From positions 1-5,121 of the forward strand of contig JAAZIL010000088.1 in the NCBI GenBank assembly GCA_012800885.1: DNA of 5,121 bases, given 5' to 3'. Both the position numbers and the translations under genes were made by a program. Below the pieces are notes generated by a model. It was not told the DNA's origin and did not search any database. It worked only from the letters and a program-made list of their open reading frames with translations. Numbering within the stretch: the first letter of the stretch is position 1; each line of letters opens with the position of its first letter. Shown here in pieces: positions 5,002 to 5,121 of the stretch. The DNA is from Candidatus Dojkabacteria bacterium (GTDB taxonomy: Bacteria > Patescibacteriota > Dojkabacteria > SC72).

Positions 5002-5084
5002 CTCAATGCTAGAAAGCATTCCTAGAGATAGTGGACGGGTCTTGTAGCAACCAAAGGGATATGGCGGAATGGACGGGACTCGAA
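4932..5084. repeat. Direct repeat copy 3, joined to the intact tRNA-Asp
   Basis: This is the counterpart of 1461-1613 and 3348-3493. It is probably the original arrangement, because here the tRNA portion continues into a well-formed tRNA. It contains gtcttgtagcaac at 5039-5051 and TGG (encoded CCA) at 5062-5064. Confidence 0.75.
4991..5020 (-). terminator. Weak terminator candidate downstream of tRNA-Asp
   Basis: On the minus strand AATGCT-TTCT-AGCATT forms a 6-bp stem with a 4-base loop (5005-5020), followed by the T-rich GAGTTATTTTCTCT. The stem is short and AT-rich and the T-run is interrupted. The hairpin is not conserved in copies 1 and 2. Confidence 0.25.
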
Positions 5085-5121
5085 CCCGCAACCTTCTGCG
5101 TGACAGGCAGATGCTCTAACC
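5062..5121 (-). tRNA. tRNA-Asp (GUC), 5' end beyond the window
   Basis: The 60 visible bases, read on the minus strand, give the end of the D-arm (GGTTAGAGC), anticodon stem TCTGC/GCAGA, loop CTGTCAC with anticodon GTC, variable loop AGGTT, T-stem GCGGG/CCCGT with loop TTCGAGT, 3' acceptor strand CCATTCC, discriminator G and an encoded CCA. G73 and the GUC anticodon are both expected for aspartate. About 16 bases of the 5' side (acceptor strand and start of the D-arm) lie outside. The matching 5' acceptor strand should read GGAATGG. Confidence 0.92.

Noticed and set aside
1488..5053. Integron-like gene cassette array with attC sites
   Set aside because: The repeated elements are not imperfect palindromes with attC core sites, genes lie in both orientations, and no tyrosine integrase is visible. 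They are better read as tRNA-flank duplicates.

Overview
The window is AT-rich bacterial DNA. It suggests a small-genome or low-GC bacterium, possibly Candidate Phyla Radiation (Patescibacteria) or a Firmicutes relative. This rests only on base composition, Shine-Dalgarno-led genes, ordinary stop usage (TAA, TAG, TGA) and the mix of families, so it is a weak inference. No transposase, integrase or CRISPR array is visible.

Layout, left to right. (1) Positions 1-233 hold the C-terminal end of a ClpP-like protease subunit, followed at once by a promoterless C-terminal scrap of an ABC transporter ATPase (about 254-463). (2) Positions 475-1380 encode a well-preserved Erm/KsgA-superfamily rRNA adenine methyltransferase whose motifs fit the Erm side. 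(3) Positions 1381-1734 carry no intact gene. They hold repeat copy 1: the remnant 3' end of an unknown plus-strand gene facing a decayed tRNA 3' end. (4) Cassette A (1735-3304) encodes a Nudix hydrolase, a HEAT-like/SufBD-like helical protein and an HD-domain protein. The Nudix and HD frames lack any normal start codon where the family N-terminus should be; each has ATA there. (5) Positions 3305-3574 hold repeat copy 2. (6) Cassette B (3575-4846) encodes a membrane-anchored DUF218 (YdcF/SanA/ElyC-like) protein, a frameshifted scrap overlapping its stop, a convergent DUF6624-type gene on the minus strand, and a large inverted repeat directly before that gene's ribosome-binding site. (7) Positions 4852-5121 hold repeat copy 3, which runs into a real minus-strand tRNA-Asp(GUC) cut by the window edge.

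The most interesting structure is the threefold direct repeat. The module 'end of a plus-strand gene + spacer + 3' end of a minus-strand tRNA' occurs at about 1461-1613, 3348-3493 and 4932-5084. Copies 1 and 3 align without net gaps at an offset of 3471. The copies bracket two blocks of accessory genes. This looks like an accretion site next to tRNA-Asp, where foreign blocks were inserted or the tRNA-flanking segment was duplicated, after which the distal copies decayed. The Nudix, HEAT, HD, DUF218 and DUF6624 genes are typical accessory genes, and nothing in the sequence shows that they act in one pathway.
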